DNA of 64,000 bases from Sediminibacterium sp. Gen4. GTDB lineage: Bacteria; Bacteroidota; Bacteroidia; Chitinophagales; Chitinophagaceae. The position numbers and the translations under genes were made by a program. Where the stretch lies: the NCBI GenBank assembly GCA_013391385.1, contig JACBFI010000010.1:1-64000 (forward strand). The letters are read 5' to 3'. Each line of letters starts with the position of its first letter. The stretch's first letter is position 1. Below, one piece after another: positions 51,531 through 60,567 of the stretch. The notes under the pieces were generated by a model. That model had not been told where the DNA came from. It searched no databases and saw only the letters and a program-made list of their open reading frames with translations.

Positions 51531-52435
51531 TCAGAAGCTGTTTAAATTTTAAGTGTATAGATGGTTGAGCATCTGCCTTATAGCAGATAATTCTATAATA
51601 GTTTCAGCAGTTTGCGGCTGTCTTTCATACAATTTTGCATTTCGCCTGTTAGTTTCAAACCAAGCAAATGTTCTTTCTACTACCCATCTTCTGGGAGAGA
51701 CTTTGCCTTCTTTAAGATCAGAGCGTTTGACGATTTCTAACTCATACCCATTAATTGGAGTATTACTAAGCTGGTTTTTCCCAGGCAATTGATAACCTCC
51801 GTCCACAAATATTTTTTTTACATTCTTCCAATTCCTACTCAAACACGCTGAGAGAAGCCTGCCGCCATGCCTATCGGCTATTGCTGCCGAGTGTACTTTT
51901 ACACACAGAAGCATACCTGTAGTATCTACAATAATATGCCGTTTCATTCCTTTAATGCGTTTTCCTGAGTCATATCCCGTATCCACCGAACTACTCACTA
52001 ATGTACTCTTTACAGATTGGGCATCCATTATGCCAGCTGTAGGTTGACTCTTCTTGCCTGATCGTCTTCTGTATCTTTTCACTAAAGAGCATCTAATACG
52101 CTCAAATGTCCCGTCACTCTTCCATTTTGAAAAATAATAATAAACAATTTGCCAGTTGGGAAAGCTCGATGGGAGCATACGCCACTGACAGCCTGTTTTT
52201 ATTAAATAAAAAATTGCATTTATAATTTCTCGAAGACTATATCTACGTTTTCTGTAATCATTCAAAAAAGCTTTAATAACTTGCCATTGGCTGTTGTTTA
52301 AGTTGGTAGGATAACCTGTCATTTTAATAAGATTTGGTCATCTTCTAAAACGACATTTCCTATTGACAACAACAGCTTTTTTTATCCACTTTTACACACA
52401 GGTTACTACTAATTAGATTTTTAAACAGCTTCTCA
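51531..52435. mobile_element. IS5-family insertion sequence (IS1031-like) with 3-bp target duplication
   Basis: The element proper spans 51534-52432 (899 bp). Its ends are 13-bp inverted repeats GAAGCTGTTTAAA. It is flanked by the direct repeat TCA (51531-51533 and 52433-52435). A 3-bp duplication of the form TNA fits the IS1031 group of the IS5 family. Removing the element plus one TCA restores the perfect palindrome TCCGCCTCAGGCGGA, so the target was the centre of that palindrome. The single transposase gene is intact, which suggests recent insertion. Confidence 0.9.
51549..52322 (-). CDS. IS5-family DDE transposase, intact
   Basis: 257 residues. The N-terminal helix-turn-helix region (DUF4096 type) has NNSQWQVIKAFLNDYRKRRY near 8 and YSLREIINAIFYLIKTGCQWRMLP near 28. 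The DDE catalytic residues are Asp in GIMDAQSVKST near 98, Asp in KIFVDGGYQLPG near 172 and Glu in RRWVVERTFAWFETNRR near 218. The reading frame is uninterrupted and fills the element, starting 111 bp from the right inverted repeat and ending 16 bp from the left. It needs no frameshift, in contrast to some relatives. Confidence 0.93.
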   Translation of the reverse strand: MTGYPTNLNNSQWQVIKAFLNDYRKRRYSLREIINAIFYLIKTGCQWRMLPSSFPNWQIVYYYFSKWKSDGTFERIRCSLVKRYRRRSGKKSQPTAGIMDAQSVKSTLVSSSVDTGYDSGKRIKGMKRHIIVDTTGMLLCVKVHSAAIADRHGGRLLSACLSRNWKNVKKIFVDGGYQLPGKNQLSNTPINGYELEIVKRSDLKEGKVSPRRWVVERTFAWFETNRRNAKLYERQPQTAETIIELSAIRQMLNHLYT

Positions 52436-52511
52436 GGCGGAAGCATCCCGACTATGTCGGGAAGGTTTTAGGTTTTCCGCCGCGACGGATAACGTGGTCA
52501 CTTTAAAAGAA

Positions 52512-52537
52512 AAGATCAGCAAATGTTGGTCTTTTTT
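52512..52537 (+). terminator. Terminator following the tRNA-like copy
   Basis: AAGATCAGC pairs with GTTGGTCTT (two G-T pairs) around AAAT, followed by T residues. It corresponds in position to the terminator of the functional tRNA. Confidence 0.7.
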
Positions 52538-52570
52538 AATGCCCTAAAAGCACTGGTATTACAAAGTAAA

Positions 52571-52598
52571 AAGGGTTCGTCATCACTGACGAACCCTT
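52571..52598 (-). terminator. Terminator of the giant surface-protein gene
   Basis: AAGGGTTCGTCA pairs perfectly with TGACGAACCCTT around TCAC, 29 bp after the stop of the minus-strand gene. Confidence 0.85.
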
Positions 52599-52626
52599 AG
52601 TGTATCATTTGAGGGGTTACAAATGA

Positions 52627-55600
52627 CTATCGTTTGATCTTGAGTAGCTGTACCACTCTTCTTCTATTACCTTGAATGAACTCGGCAAAGTAAGTTCCTG
52701 ATTGGTAGTTGTGACCTACTTCAACAGTTGCGTTTGAACCCAGTTTCACTCTGTTATCCACTACTCTTCCTAATACATCCACTACTCGCATATTAACCGG
52801 AGCATCATATTTGCTTTCTAGTTTCAATGTAAAGTAGGTTGCACTTGGATTTGGCATCACAGTTACTTTCAGTTCTTCATCCCTAGCAGCTTTTGACTCA
52901 CCTTCAACAACTGCCTTAGAAGTCAGGGCATTCGATACCGTTGTTGGTGCAGGCTCTGCACATGGCGTCATTGCACAGGTTCCAAGTCTGTCGCCGTCAT
53001 GTTTGCCAATATGCGTAGCTACTGCATTCACACTGATCTCCAATGTCTGTGGATTGTTTGGATTACCCGGAGGCACATGACAGATGTACACTTTAGCCGG
53101 ACTACCCTTCAATCCTGTTCCAGGCACTCTGATATCTTTCACACAGATCGTAATACTGCAGGTTGAAGTACATCCAAAGTTATTGGTAACAGTAACTGTG
53201 AATGTATAGTTACCCGGTGCTGTTGGTGTGAATACTGGAGCTGCAGCAGTTGTACTACTCAACATTTGTGTTGCAGTACCACTCCACTGGTAAGTATAAC
53301 TACTACCTCCGGTTGCTGCCACATTCAATACCGTACTCTGCGCACCATAACCCAGATAGAGATTATTCGGATTACCACCGGTAAACACATTGCTGGTTGG
53401 TGCCGAAGTAATAGAACAGCTTGGCAATTGTCCAACTACTGTTACAATAGCTGATCTAGTGTTCGTATTGCCATTCACATCCGTAACAGTGAGTATTACA
53501 GTATTGCTACCGATATTATTACAGTTGAAATTAGCAGGTGAAACAGTCATGGTAGCAATTCCACAATTGTCAAATGAACCGTTATTTACCTGAGCCGCTG
53601 TAACAGATGCAGCACCATTTACTAATGAAACCGTAACAGGTTGGGTAATCACAGTTGGAAGTATATTATCCTGTACAGTGACTATTGCATTTGCAGAAGC
53701 ACTATTTCCGTGTATATCTGTTACTGTTAACAATACGGTGTTCTCTCCTACATTACTACAGTTGAAATTCATTTTATCCAATACTATACTTGCAATTGCA
53801 CAGTTATCAGTTGATCCATTATTGATCTGCGACGTAGTAATCGAAGCCTGTCCGTTCGCACCCAACTGAACAACGATATTGTTTGTCTTCACCACCGGCA
53901 ACTCGGTATCATTCACTACAACTGTTTGAGTAGTAGTTGCATCATTACCATGTATGTCTGTGACTTTCCAAGTAATTGTTGTTGTACCTACTGGATATTC
54001 AGCGCTTAATGATGCATTATCACTACGTACACCCACAACAGAAGCAATATCACAATTATCTGCAGTGATTGGTTGTGCGATTGTAACACTTGCACCACAC
54101 TTACCCGCATCATTGTTAACGTTTACGTTTGTTACACTGATGGTTGGTTTTTCATTGTCTACGATTACTACAGTTTGTGTTGCAGTAGCCTTATTTCCAT
54201 GAATATCTGTTACAGTCCATATTACCGTAGTAGTACCTACCGGGAATATACCTGTGGTTGGTGCATCATTTGTAACAGATGCTACACCACAATTATCACC
54301 TGTTGCAGGTGCACCCAATGTTACAGTTCCTGTACATAGTCCGACTGTATTATTACCCTGAACATCTGCCGGTGCTGTAATGGTTGGGTTTTGATTATCT
54401 ACTACTGTTACGGTAAATGAACAGCTTGAAGATCCTACTGCATTGGTAGCAGTAGCTACAACAGTTGTTGTTCCTACAGGGAAGCTTGCACCAGATACTA
54501 CTGGATTTCCATTGATAGTATAAGTTATAGTAGATGCCGGAATACCTACTGTTTCTGTTGCAGCGAAATTTACGTTGGCTGCACATGTACCAGCAGCTGC
54601 GTTCACGGTAATATTAGCCGGACAACTAATTACAGGTGCCACTCCTACTACCGTTACTGTAAATGAACACTGTGTTGATAATCCTGCCGCATCGGTAACA
54701 CGATAAGTTACTGTTGTAGTACCGATTGGGAAAGTGGATCCACTGGCCAGACCTGCAGTTCTTTCGGTTGTTGCACCACCACAATTATCTGTACCTACAG
54801 GTGTCGTATAATTCACCACTGCGCCGGCGGCACTAGTAGCAGTGACATTGATATTTGCAGGACAACTGATCACCGGTGGTTGTACATCACGTACTGTGAC
54901 TGTAAAGCTGCAAGTACTTTCATTGCCTGATTCATCTCGAGCAATAAACGTATTGGTGGTAACACCCACAGGGAATACAGAACCCGATGGTAAGCCCGCA
55001 GTTTGGGTAATCGTAATTTTTGGTGTAGACATGCTTGTTCCATCTACCCATTTCCATCCTCCATAGTTCTGCGAAGCATTGCCTGGTTCAATATATTTCG
55101 AATCACTAAGATCCTGATATCCCCCTACCCATGCAATACCAGAAGGGGCAACAAAACTGTTTTCAGCCTGTGTATTAATCGAAACCAGATCGCCGCCAAT
55201 GGATTGTGCAGATACACGGGCATTGATCCAAGTAGCTGTACTGGTAGATACATAGTAAGTATGTCCACCAAACTCTCCAATTCTTGTATAGCCAGGGAAG
55301 CTTGTAGTAATGATCGTATTAAATTCTACGATCCATTTATTAAGCGTTGTGTTCTGCAAATCATCCCAGGTACCATCGGTATATAACTGCAGGTAATCCT
55401 GCAAAGCACCCTGGAATTGATTGGGCTCACCACCACGGAAAGAGGTAAAGGGTATAATACCGCAGTTATCCGTAGCATTAGGAGATGTAAAGGTAACCAC
55501 AGCACCACAGGTGTTGGTTGTCGCATTTACAACAATCGGAGCAGGACAAGTAACTATTGGTCCTGTTACATCTTTCTTCTCAATAGTAATCGTACAAGTA

Positions 55601-58600
55601 CTTTCATTGCCTGATGCATCTCTAACCGTGAAGGTCACAATCATGCTACCCTTATTATTGACCTCTGAGCCTGCTGCAGGACTTTGTGTGATCACTAAAG
55701 AACCTGTAGGTGTACAATTATCGCTCACTGTAAGCAGACTTCTGTAATCAGGTAAAGTTGCTTTACAGTTTGCGTCCAGATCAATTGTTTGATTTGGAGG
55801 ACATGTAATGCTTGGTTTAACAGCATCAGCAATGGTTACTGTTATCGCATTCGATAGTGCTGAAGTACACCCAGATGAAATTCTAGTGGCAGTGTACGTA
55901 CCGGAAACTGTTGCATTATACGTTCTGGTACTCGTTGTAGAAGTCACTGCTACCCCATCTCTAAACCATTGGTAATTTGCTAAAGCAACTGGTGCAGTCA
56001 AGGTAACCGTATTACCCGGACAAACATTGGTACCCCCAGCCGGTCCGGTAATGGTTGGTGGAATGGTAGAAACAACCCTAACTGTAACGGTAGAAATACC
56101 CCCACATTCATTTTTGTAAGTGATCGTAGTAGTTCCTTCACTCAATGCTGTTACCAAGCCTGTATTAGCATGAATGGTAGCAATGTTGGTATTACTGCTG
56201 CTCCATAAACCTCCAGCAATGGCATTTGATAAAGTACTGGTATTTCCAATTCCACAGATAGTGGTAGTACCAGTAATAGGTGCTGTAGGTGTACTGAAAC
56301 TGGTACAAGTACCTGTATTGGTAGAACCTGATGCCACCCAATTCGAATTGGCACCTGTTAATGCAAAACCACTGAGTACTCCATGACGGTTATTACCACT
56401 CAGGTCTGTCAAACTTGTTTCAGTTGAATTATTGGCACCTACAATACCCTGATTGAAACGATAATATTGTTGTAATCCGTTTTGTCCAGTAGGATTCAGT
56501 TCACAGTTTTTATTATTGTTAATTTCTTCTAAACATAGTGCTCGACTCCATATCCTTACTTCGTCAATGGTCATGTCTGCAAAACGGAAGTTGGTATGTC
56601 TTGGGTCTTTGCCAATCTGCATGATGGAATTTGGATTATTAAGAATACCTGTACTAACACCAGTTTCTGTCTTCTTCAATACACCATCTACATAGAATTT
56701 AATACCAAACTCACTCGCCACACCAACATAATGATGCCAGCCTCCCGCTATGATAGGTACGGTTGCCCTTCTCCAGGTTCCGGCATCATTCACATAAAAG
56801 TCAAGATTCGTACCGCCAAGATCCGGATGCATCAACCATACATCAGTACCCATACCATCCACATTCAATGAAGACTGACCCATTATAGAACCTTGAGCCA
56901 GTTCACCCGTAGGTGTATTCATCCAGAACTCAACCGTTATTTCTTTGTTGAAAGCTCTAAACGGATTACTGATCGTTACATGATCATCCACACCATCTGT
57001 TTTTAATGCAGTAGCAGGGGTTGACAATACATTTACATTTACAGAAGCAGTATTGGTGCAACCGGGTCCGGCATCAGTACCTGTTACTGTATAAGTACCA
57101 TTGGCCGCAGCAGTTACATTATTAATTACAGGGTTTTGCAATGAGCTTGTAAATCCATTCGGTCCAGACCAGCTATAATTAGTTGTACCGTTTGCAGATA
57201 ACTGCAAGGTATTTCCTAAAACTACAGGACTGTTACTGCTTGCTGTAACGCTTGGTGTAGGATTCACTGTAACAGTTCTAGATGCTTGTGATGTACATCC
57301 AGCAGTATTTGTTAGCGTGACTGAATAAGTTGTAGTAACAGTAGGTGATACAGGAATTGCAAATGTAGTAGCACCTGTATTCCATGCATAAGTAGTTCCC
57401 CCACCTCCGCCAGTTGCTATTAACGTAGTAGAACCTCCGGAGCAAATGGTATTCGTACCGGATATTGCCGCAGTTGGTGCCGCATTGACTGTAACTGTAC
57501 TAGAAGCTTGATTCGTACATCCCACTGCATTAGTAGCAGTGACAGTATAAGTTGTTGTTGCTGTTGGAGACACATTAATAGAAGCTGTGGTAGCTCCTGT
57601 ACTCCATAAGTAAGTCGTTCCAATTGCTCCACTTGCTGTAAGTGTAGTAGTACTGCCTGAACAAATGGTATTTATACCGGATATTGACACGGTTGGTACC
57701 GCATTGACTGTAACCGTACTAGATGCCTGAGCCGTACATCCTCCGGCATTAGTAGCAGTAACAGTATAAGTTGTTGTTACTGTCGGAGACACATTGATAG
57801 AAGCTGTGGTAGCTCCTGTATTCCATAAGTAGGTGGTTCCTGTTCCTCCACTAGCTGTAAGCGTAGTAGTACTACCAGAACAAATGGTATTCGTACCCGT
57901 GATACTAGTTGTAGGTATCGGATTCACAGATAAGTTCATTGATGATACAGCTCCACAACTTGTAGTATATGTAATGGTCGTTACCCCTGCACTAATCGCG
58001 TTAACCTGACCTGTTACTTCATTAATTGTTGCTACTCCAGGATTACTACTTAACCATTTCCCTCCAGATTTTGCATTCGATAGAGTAGTACTATTGCCAA
58101 TACATACATTATTCGACCCAGTGATGGGTGCAGCCGAATTATCATAAAGGGTGTATATTCCTGTACTGGTAAAACCCGAAGCAACCCAGTTAGAATTAGT
58201 TCCATATAAGGAGAAATTTTTCAACTCACCGTTTCTATTATTTCCACTTAAATCACGAAGAATGGTTTCTCCTGGATTATTTGCATTAACAAGACCCTGA
58301 TTAAAGCTATAATAATGTTGTAATCCGGTTTGTACAGCAGGATTAATTTCTACGTTTTTATTATGTCTGATTTCATCTGCACATAATGCACGATTCCAAA
58401 TACGTACTTCATCTATTGTCATCACTGCATACCTATTCTTCGGGTCATTATTACCAATATTACGAGTGGCATAACGAACATCCTTACCAATATGAAGTAC
58501 TGCATTATTATTTGATAAAAGCCCAGAAGACAATCCACCTCCAACAGCATCATTGAATTGCTGACCATTAATGGTATAGAAGCTAACCTCATTGCCATCA

Positions 58601-59928
58601 ACATAAAACTTTGTACTACCAGCACTTGATGTTGCCGCATAATGATGCCATGAACCTGCTATAATATTACACTTAGCTGTTTTAAAAGAAGCACCATCAC
58701 TTACATAAAAAGTCATGGTACCATTCGTTTCAGGATGCATTAACCATACCCAATTTGCATCCACATTATTAGAACCTTGCCCCATTATGGAACCAAATGG
58801 CATATTTGCCGAGGGCGCGTACATCCAAAATTCTACTGTGATCTCTTTTTGAAATCCACGAAACGGATTATCTACACTAACATAATTTAATCGACTATTA
58901 TCACCTGCAGTTTCACTTGGATCAAACTTCAAGGCAGTAGCCGGAGTAAATGTTTCTGCTGAAGTATATTCATAAAATGTATTCTTTGAAGACCCCGTTC
59001 CAATGTATCCTTTATTACCAATACTGAAGGCGGCGCCTCCTACTGTAGCCCCGTCAGGATAAACTGCCCTTGAAGTCCAGGTGTCTGAAGCGGGGTTATA
59101 TTCGTATAAGTTTTGTGCAGCGCCTACTAATCCGGTTAGTCCAACAAAACCTTTATTTCCCAAAACAAAACTAGGTGAACCAAAAGCCCTGTCACCCGCA
59201 AAATCTGCTTTGGCTGTCCAGCTATCAGTAGCCGGATTATATTCATAAAAACCTTTTTTAATACCGCCAGCATTGTCTGTTCCACCCCCAACATATCCCT
59301 TTCCATTAATAGTAAAGCCAAATGCACCAGCAAGATCAAAAGGTCCACGCGCTTTGTTGGTCCATGTATCTGTTTCAGGATCGTACATAGCCACATTTCC
59401 TGAACTCCTGCGCGTTAAAGCAAAATTCATATTATCAGCTGAGTAAGAAGCAATACCACCTGTAATAACATACCCCTTTCCATCAATGCTAAAAGCCACT
59501 GAGCCATAAAAAAGAGGGCCAGAACTAGCTTTTTGTGTCCACGTGTTAGCAAATGAGTTGTACTCCCATAATGAAGAGGTTGCTGGGTTTTCATCGGCAG
59601 CTGAATTACTTCCTCCACCCACATAGGCTTTATTACCCACAACAAAAGCATAGGCCCCACGTCGGGCACCTCCGCCATAATCGGCTTTCTGAGCCCAAGT
59701 ATCTGTACTAGGATCATATTCCCATATATCACTGAAAGCTGTAGTGGCATTGGCTCCGGTACCTATATACCCTTTATTACCAATATTGAAACCTACGGCA
59801 TTCAATCGCCCTAACCCGCCAAAATTGGCTTTTTGTGTCCAGCTATCAGGCGTTTGAGCCAATAGCATCGGATGAATAAAACAAAATTGTAAAAGCAGTA
59901 AGCTTGCAAATCGTAAAAAGGATTTCAT
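52627..59928 (-). CDS. Giant multidomain surface protein (Kelch, LamG, Ig-like, HYR, lectin-like, T9SS sorting domain)
   Basis: About 2433 residues; the Met at 59928 gives a proper signal peptide (MKSFLRFASLLLLQFC). Order, in approximate residues: six Kelch/galactose-oxidase repeats (30-330, repeated TWTxKA and GxKGYxGxG), a LamG/concanavalin-like domain (340-540), a Big_2-like unit, three to four near-identical 73-residue Ig-like repeats (660-880; CSGSTTTLTASG, TYTVTATN), a second LamG (970-1160), Ig-like units, then HYR modules (1380-2180; RDASGNESTCTITI), with a C-type-lectin-like domain nested at about 1550-1635 (GGHTYYVSTSTATWINARV, GGWKWVDGT). The C-terminus (2350-end, VTVMPNPSATYFTLKLES) is a T9SS type A sorting domain. 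An adhesin or carbohydrate-binding surface role is inferred. Confidence 0.88.
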   Translation of the reverse strand: MKSFLRFASLLLLQFCFIHPMLLAQTPDSWTQKANFGGLGRLNAVGFNIGNKGYIGTGANATTAFSDIWEYDPSTDTWAQKADYGGGARRGAYAFVVGNKAYVGGGSNSAADENPATSSLWEYNSFANTWTQKASSGPLFYGSVAFSIDGKGYVITGGIASYSADNMNFALTRRSSGNVAMYDPETDTWTNKARGPFDLAGAFGFTINGKGYVGGGTDNAGGIKKGFYEYNPATDSWTAKADFAGDRAFGSPSFVLGNKGFVGLTGLVGAAQNLYEYNPASDTWTSRAVYPDGATVGGAAFSIGNKGYIGTGSSKNTFYEYTSAETFTPATALKFDPSETAGDNSRLNYVSVDNPFRGFQKEITVEFWMYAPSANMPFGSIMGQGSNNVDANWVWLMHPETNGTMTFYVSDGASFKTAKCNIIAGSWHHYAATSSAGSTKFYVDGNEVSFYTINGQQFNDAVGGGLSSGLLSNNNAVLHIGKDVRYATRNIGNNDPKNRYAVMTIDEVRIWNRALCADEIRHNKNVEINPAVQTGLQHYYSFNQGLVNANNPGETILRDLSGNNRNGELKNFSLYGTNSNWVASGFTSTGIYTLYDNSAAPITGSNNVCIGNSTTLSNAKSGGKWLSSNPGVATINEVTGQVNAISAGVTTITYTTSCGAVSSMNLSVNPIPTTSITGTNTICSGSTTTLTASGGTGTTYLWNTGATTASINVSPTVTTTYTVTATNAGGCTAQASSTVTVNAVPTVSISGINTICSGSTTTLTASGAIGTTYLWSTGATTASINVSPTATTTYTVTATNAVGCTNQASSTVTVNAAPTAAISGTNTICSGGSTTLIATGGGGGTTYAWNTGATTFAIPVSPTVTTTYSVTLTNTAGCTSQASRTVTVNPTPSVTASSNSPVVLGNTLQLSANGTTNYSWSGPNGFTSSLQNPVINNVTAAANGTYTVTGTDAGPGCTNTASVNVNVLSTPATALKTDGVDDHVTISNPFRAFNKEITVEFWMNTPTGELAQGSIMGQSSLNVDGMGTDVWLMHPDLGGTNLDFYVNDAGTWRRATVPIIAGGWHHYVGVASEFGIKFYVDGVLKKTETGVSTGILNNPNSIMQIGKDPRHTNFRFADMTIDEVRIWSRALCLEEINNNKNCELNPTGQNGLQQYYRFNQGIVGANNSTETSLTDLSGNNRHGVLSGFALTGANSNWVASGSTNTGTCTSFSTPTAPITGTTTICGIGNTSTLSNAIAGGLWSSSNTNIATIHANTGLVTALSEGTTTITYKNECGGISTVTVRVVSTIPPTITGPAGGTNVCPGNTVTLTAPVALANYQWFRDGVAVTSTTSTRTYNATVSGTYTATRISSGCTSALSNAITVTIADAVKPSITCPPNQTIDLDANCKATLPDYRSLLTVSDNCTPTGSLVITQSPAAGSEVNNKGSMIVTFTVRDASGNESTCTITIEKKDVTGPIVTCPAPIVVNATTNTCGAVVTFTSPNATDNCGIIPFTSFRGGEPNQFQGALQDYLQLYTDGTWDDLQNTTLNKWIVEFNTIITTSFPGYTRIGEFGGHTYYVSTSTATWINARVSAQSIGGDLVSINTQAENSFVAPSGIAWVGGYQDLSDSKYIEPGNASQNYGGWKWVDGTSMSTPKITITQTAGLPSGSVFPVGVTTNTFIARDESGNESTCSFTVTVRDVQPPVISCPANINVTATSAAGAVVNYTTPVGTDNCGGATTERTAGLASGSTFPIGTTTVTYRVTDAAGLSTQCSFTVTVVGVAPVISCPANITVNAAAGTCAANVNFAATETVGIPASTITYTINGNPVVSGASFPVGTTTVVATATNAVGSSSCSFTVTVVDNQNPTITAPADVQGNNTVGLCTGTVTLGAPATGDNCGVASVTNDAPTTGIFPVGTTTVIWTVTDIHGNKATATQTVVIVDNEKPTISVTNVNVNNDAGKCGASVTIAQPITADNCDIASVVGVRSDNASLSAEYPVGTTTITWKVTDIHGNDATTTQTVVVNDTELPVVKTNNIVVQLGANGQASITTSQINNGSTDNCAIASIVLDKMNFNCSNVGENTVLLTVTDIHGNSASANAIVTVQDNILPTVITQPVTVSLVNGAASVTAAQVNNGSFDNCGIATMTVSPANFNCNNIGSNTVILTVTDVNGNTNTRSAIVTVVGQLPSCSITSAPTSNVFTGGNPNNLYLGYGAQSTVLNVAATGGSSYTYQWSGTATQMLSSTTAAAPVFTPTAPGNYTFTVTVTNNFGCTSTCSITICVKDIRVPGTGLKGSPAKVYICHVPPGNPNNPQTLEISVNAVATHIGKHDGDRLGTCAMTPCAEPAPTTVSNALTSKAVVEGESKAARDEELKVTVMPNPSATYFTLKLESKYDAPVNMRVVDVLGRVVDNRVKLGSNATVEVGHNYQSGTYFAEFIQGNRRRVVQLLKIKR
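57224..57900 (-). repeat. 219-bp tandem repeats inside the giant gene
   Basis: The string CAAATGGT recurs at 57443, 57662 and 57881, exactly 219 bp (73 codons) apart, with near-identical flanking sequence. Each unit encodes one Ig-like module. A more diverged copy precedes them. High DNA identity indicates recent unequal duplication. Confidence 0.85.
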
Positions 59929-59960
59929 AAAGGGTGTATTTAAGTGGATAGAGATCAATT

Positions 59961-60287
59961 TTAAATGGCTTTTATTTTTTTCATTTCAGGAATTGTAACT
60001 GTGGGTGGCATTTCTCCCTGCCTTATTTTCTGTATCATCAATCTGGCTACCTTACCTGCAGCAATTGTATCCTTAAAACCTTGGTTGCCCTGAAGGGCAG
60101 GAATAGATAATTGTTTAATCACAGGTTTTTGATTCACCAGTATTTGAAAGCCCCATGTTTGATTGATGGATGGCACTATACTATAGGTTATGTTTCCGCT
60201 CTTCATATTTGAAGGGAACAAGTTGGATTGTGCCCCAACCGATAAGAAAAATCCGAGTAAAATAAACACCGCTACAATTCGTTTCAT
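59961..60287 (-). CDS. DUF4907 exported protein
   Basis: 108 residues. Signal peptide MKRIVAVFILLGFFLSVGAQ. The mature part shows WGFQILVNQKPVIKQLSIPALQGNQGF and a C-terminal helix AGKVARLMIQKIRQGEMPPTVTIPEMKK, the pattern I associate with DUF4907, a small Bacteroidota family. In other genomes such proteins tend to lie beside Kelch-containing surface proteins. Here it is 32 bp upstream of the giant gene on the same strand and very likely cotranscribed with it. Function unknown. Confidence 0.78.
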   Translation of the reverse strand: MKRIVAVFILLGFFLSVGAQSNLFPSNMKSGNITYSIVPSINQTWGFQILVNQKPVIKQLSIPALQGNQGFKDTIAAGKVARLMIQKIRQGEMPPTVTIPEMKKIKAI

Positions 60288-60332
60288 TTAGTATATTTTA
60301 TGATAATATGTATACTATGCAAGGGTTGCTGT

Positions 60333-60470
60333 TTATTGAATGGCTTTTATTCTTGCTTCAAAATACCACCACACTGCCCACATCACTATGATCACAATAG
60401 CAATGATGATAGCCAATATCAATTGCCAGGGTTTTCCATTTTCAGGCTTTGTATGATTGGATTTTTTCAC
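60333..60470 (-). CDS. Very small single-span membrane protein (GTG start)
   Basis: A 45-residue ORF: a charged N-terminus (MKKSNHTKPENGKPW, GTG start), one strong hydrophobic helix (LILAIIIAIVIIVMWAVWWY) and a basic end (FEARIKAIQ). Too short for homology, but the charge layout follows the positive-inside rule and the codons look native. It lies 45 bp upstream of the DUF4907 gene on the same strand. It may be a regulatory or assembly peptide of this locus; that is speculation. No ATG alternative is seen. Confidence 0.5.
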   Translation of the reverse strand: MKKSNHTKPENGKPWQLILAIIIAIVIIVMWAVWWYFEARIKAIQ

Positions 60471-60567
60471 TTAGGCGTAAACTTATTCCTAAGCATCCCC
60501 TTTTTGCAAAAAATAAACGTAGTAAAGCGTTGCAACACTCGTAGCAAAGTGTTACACTCATTGAAAA

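Larger units (their letters stand above)
51516..52501 (+). pseudogene. tRNA-Arg-like copy with three palindromes in its loops, split by an IS
   Basis: Outside the IS the two parts (51516-51533 and 52433-52501) join as: TAGCTCAA, palindrome TCCGCCTCAGGCGGA, AGCATC, palindrome CCGACTATGTCGGG, AAGGTTTTAGGTT, palindrome TTCCGCCGCGACGGA, TAACGTGGTCAC. The non-palindrome pieces align base for base, apart from one change in the acceptor strand, with the tRNA-Arg at 51139-51206. The palindromes stand where that tRNA has its D loop, anticodon stem-loop and T loop. The anticodon is lost and the 5' acceptor strand is degenerate. It keeps a terminator 10 bp downstream. The coordinates include the IS. Confidence 0.75.
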
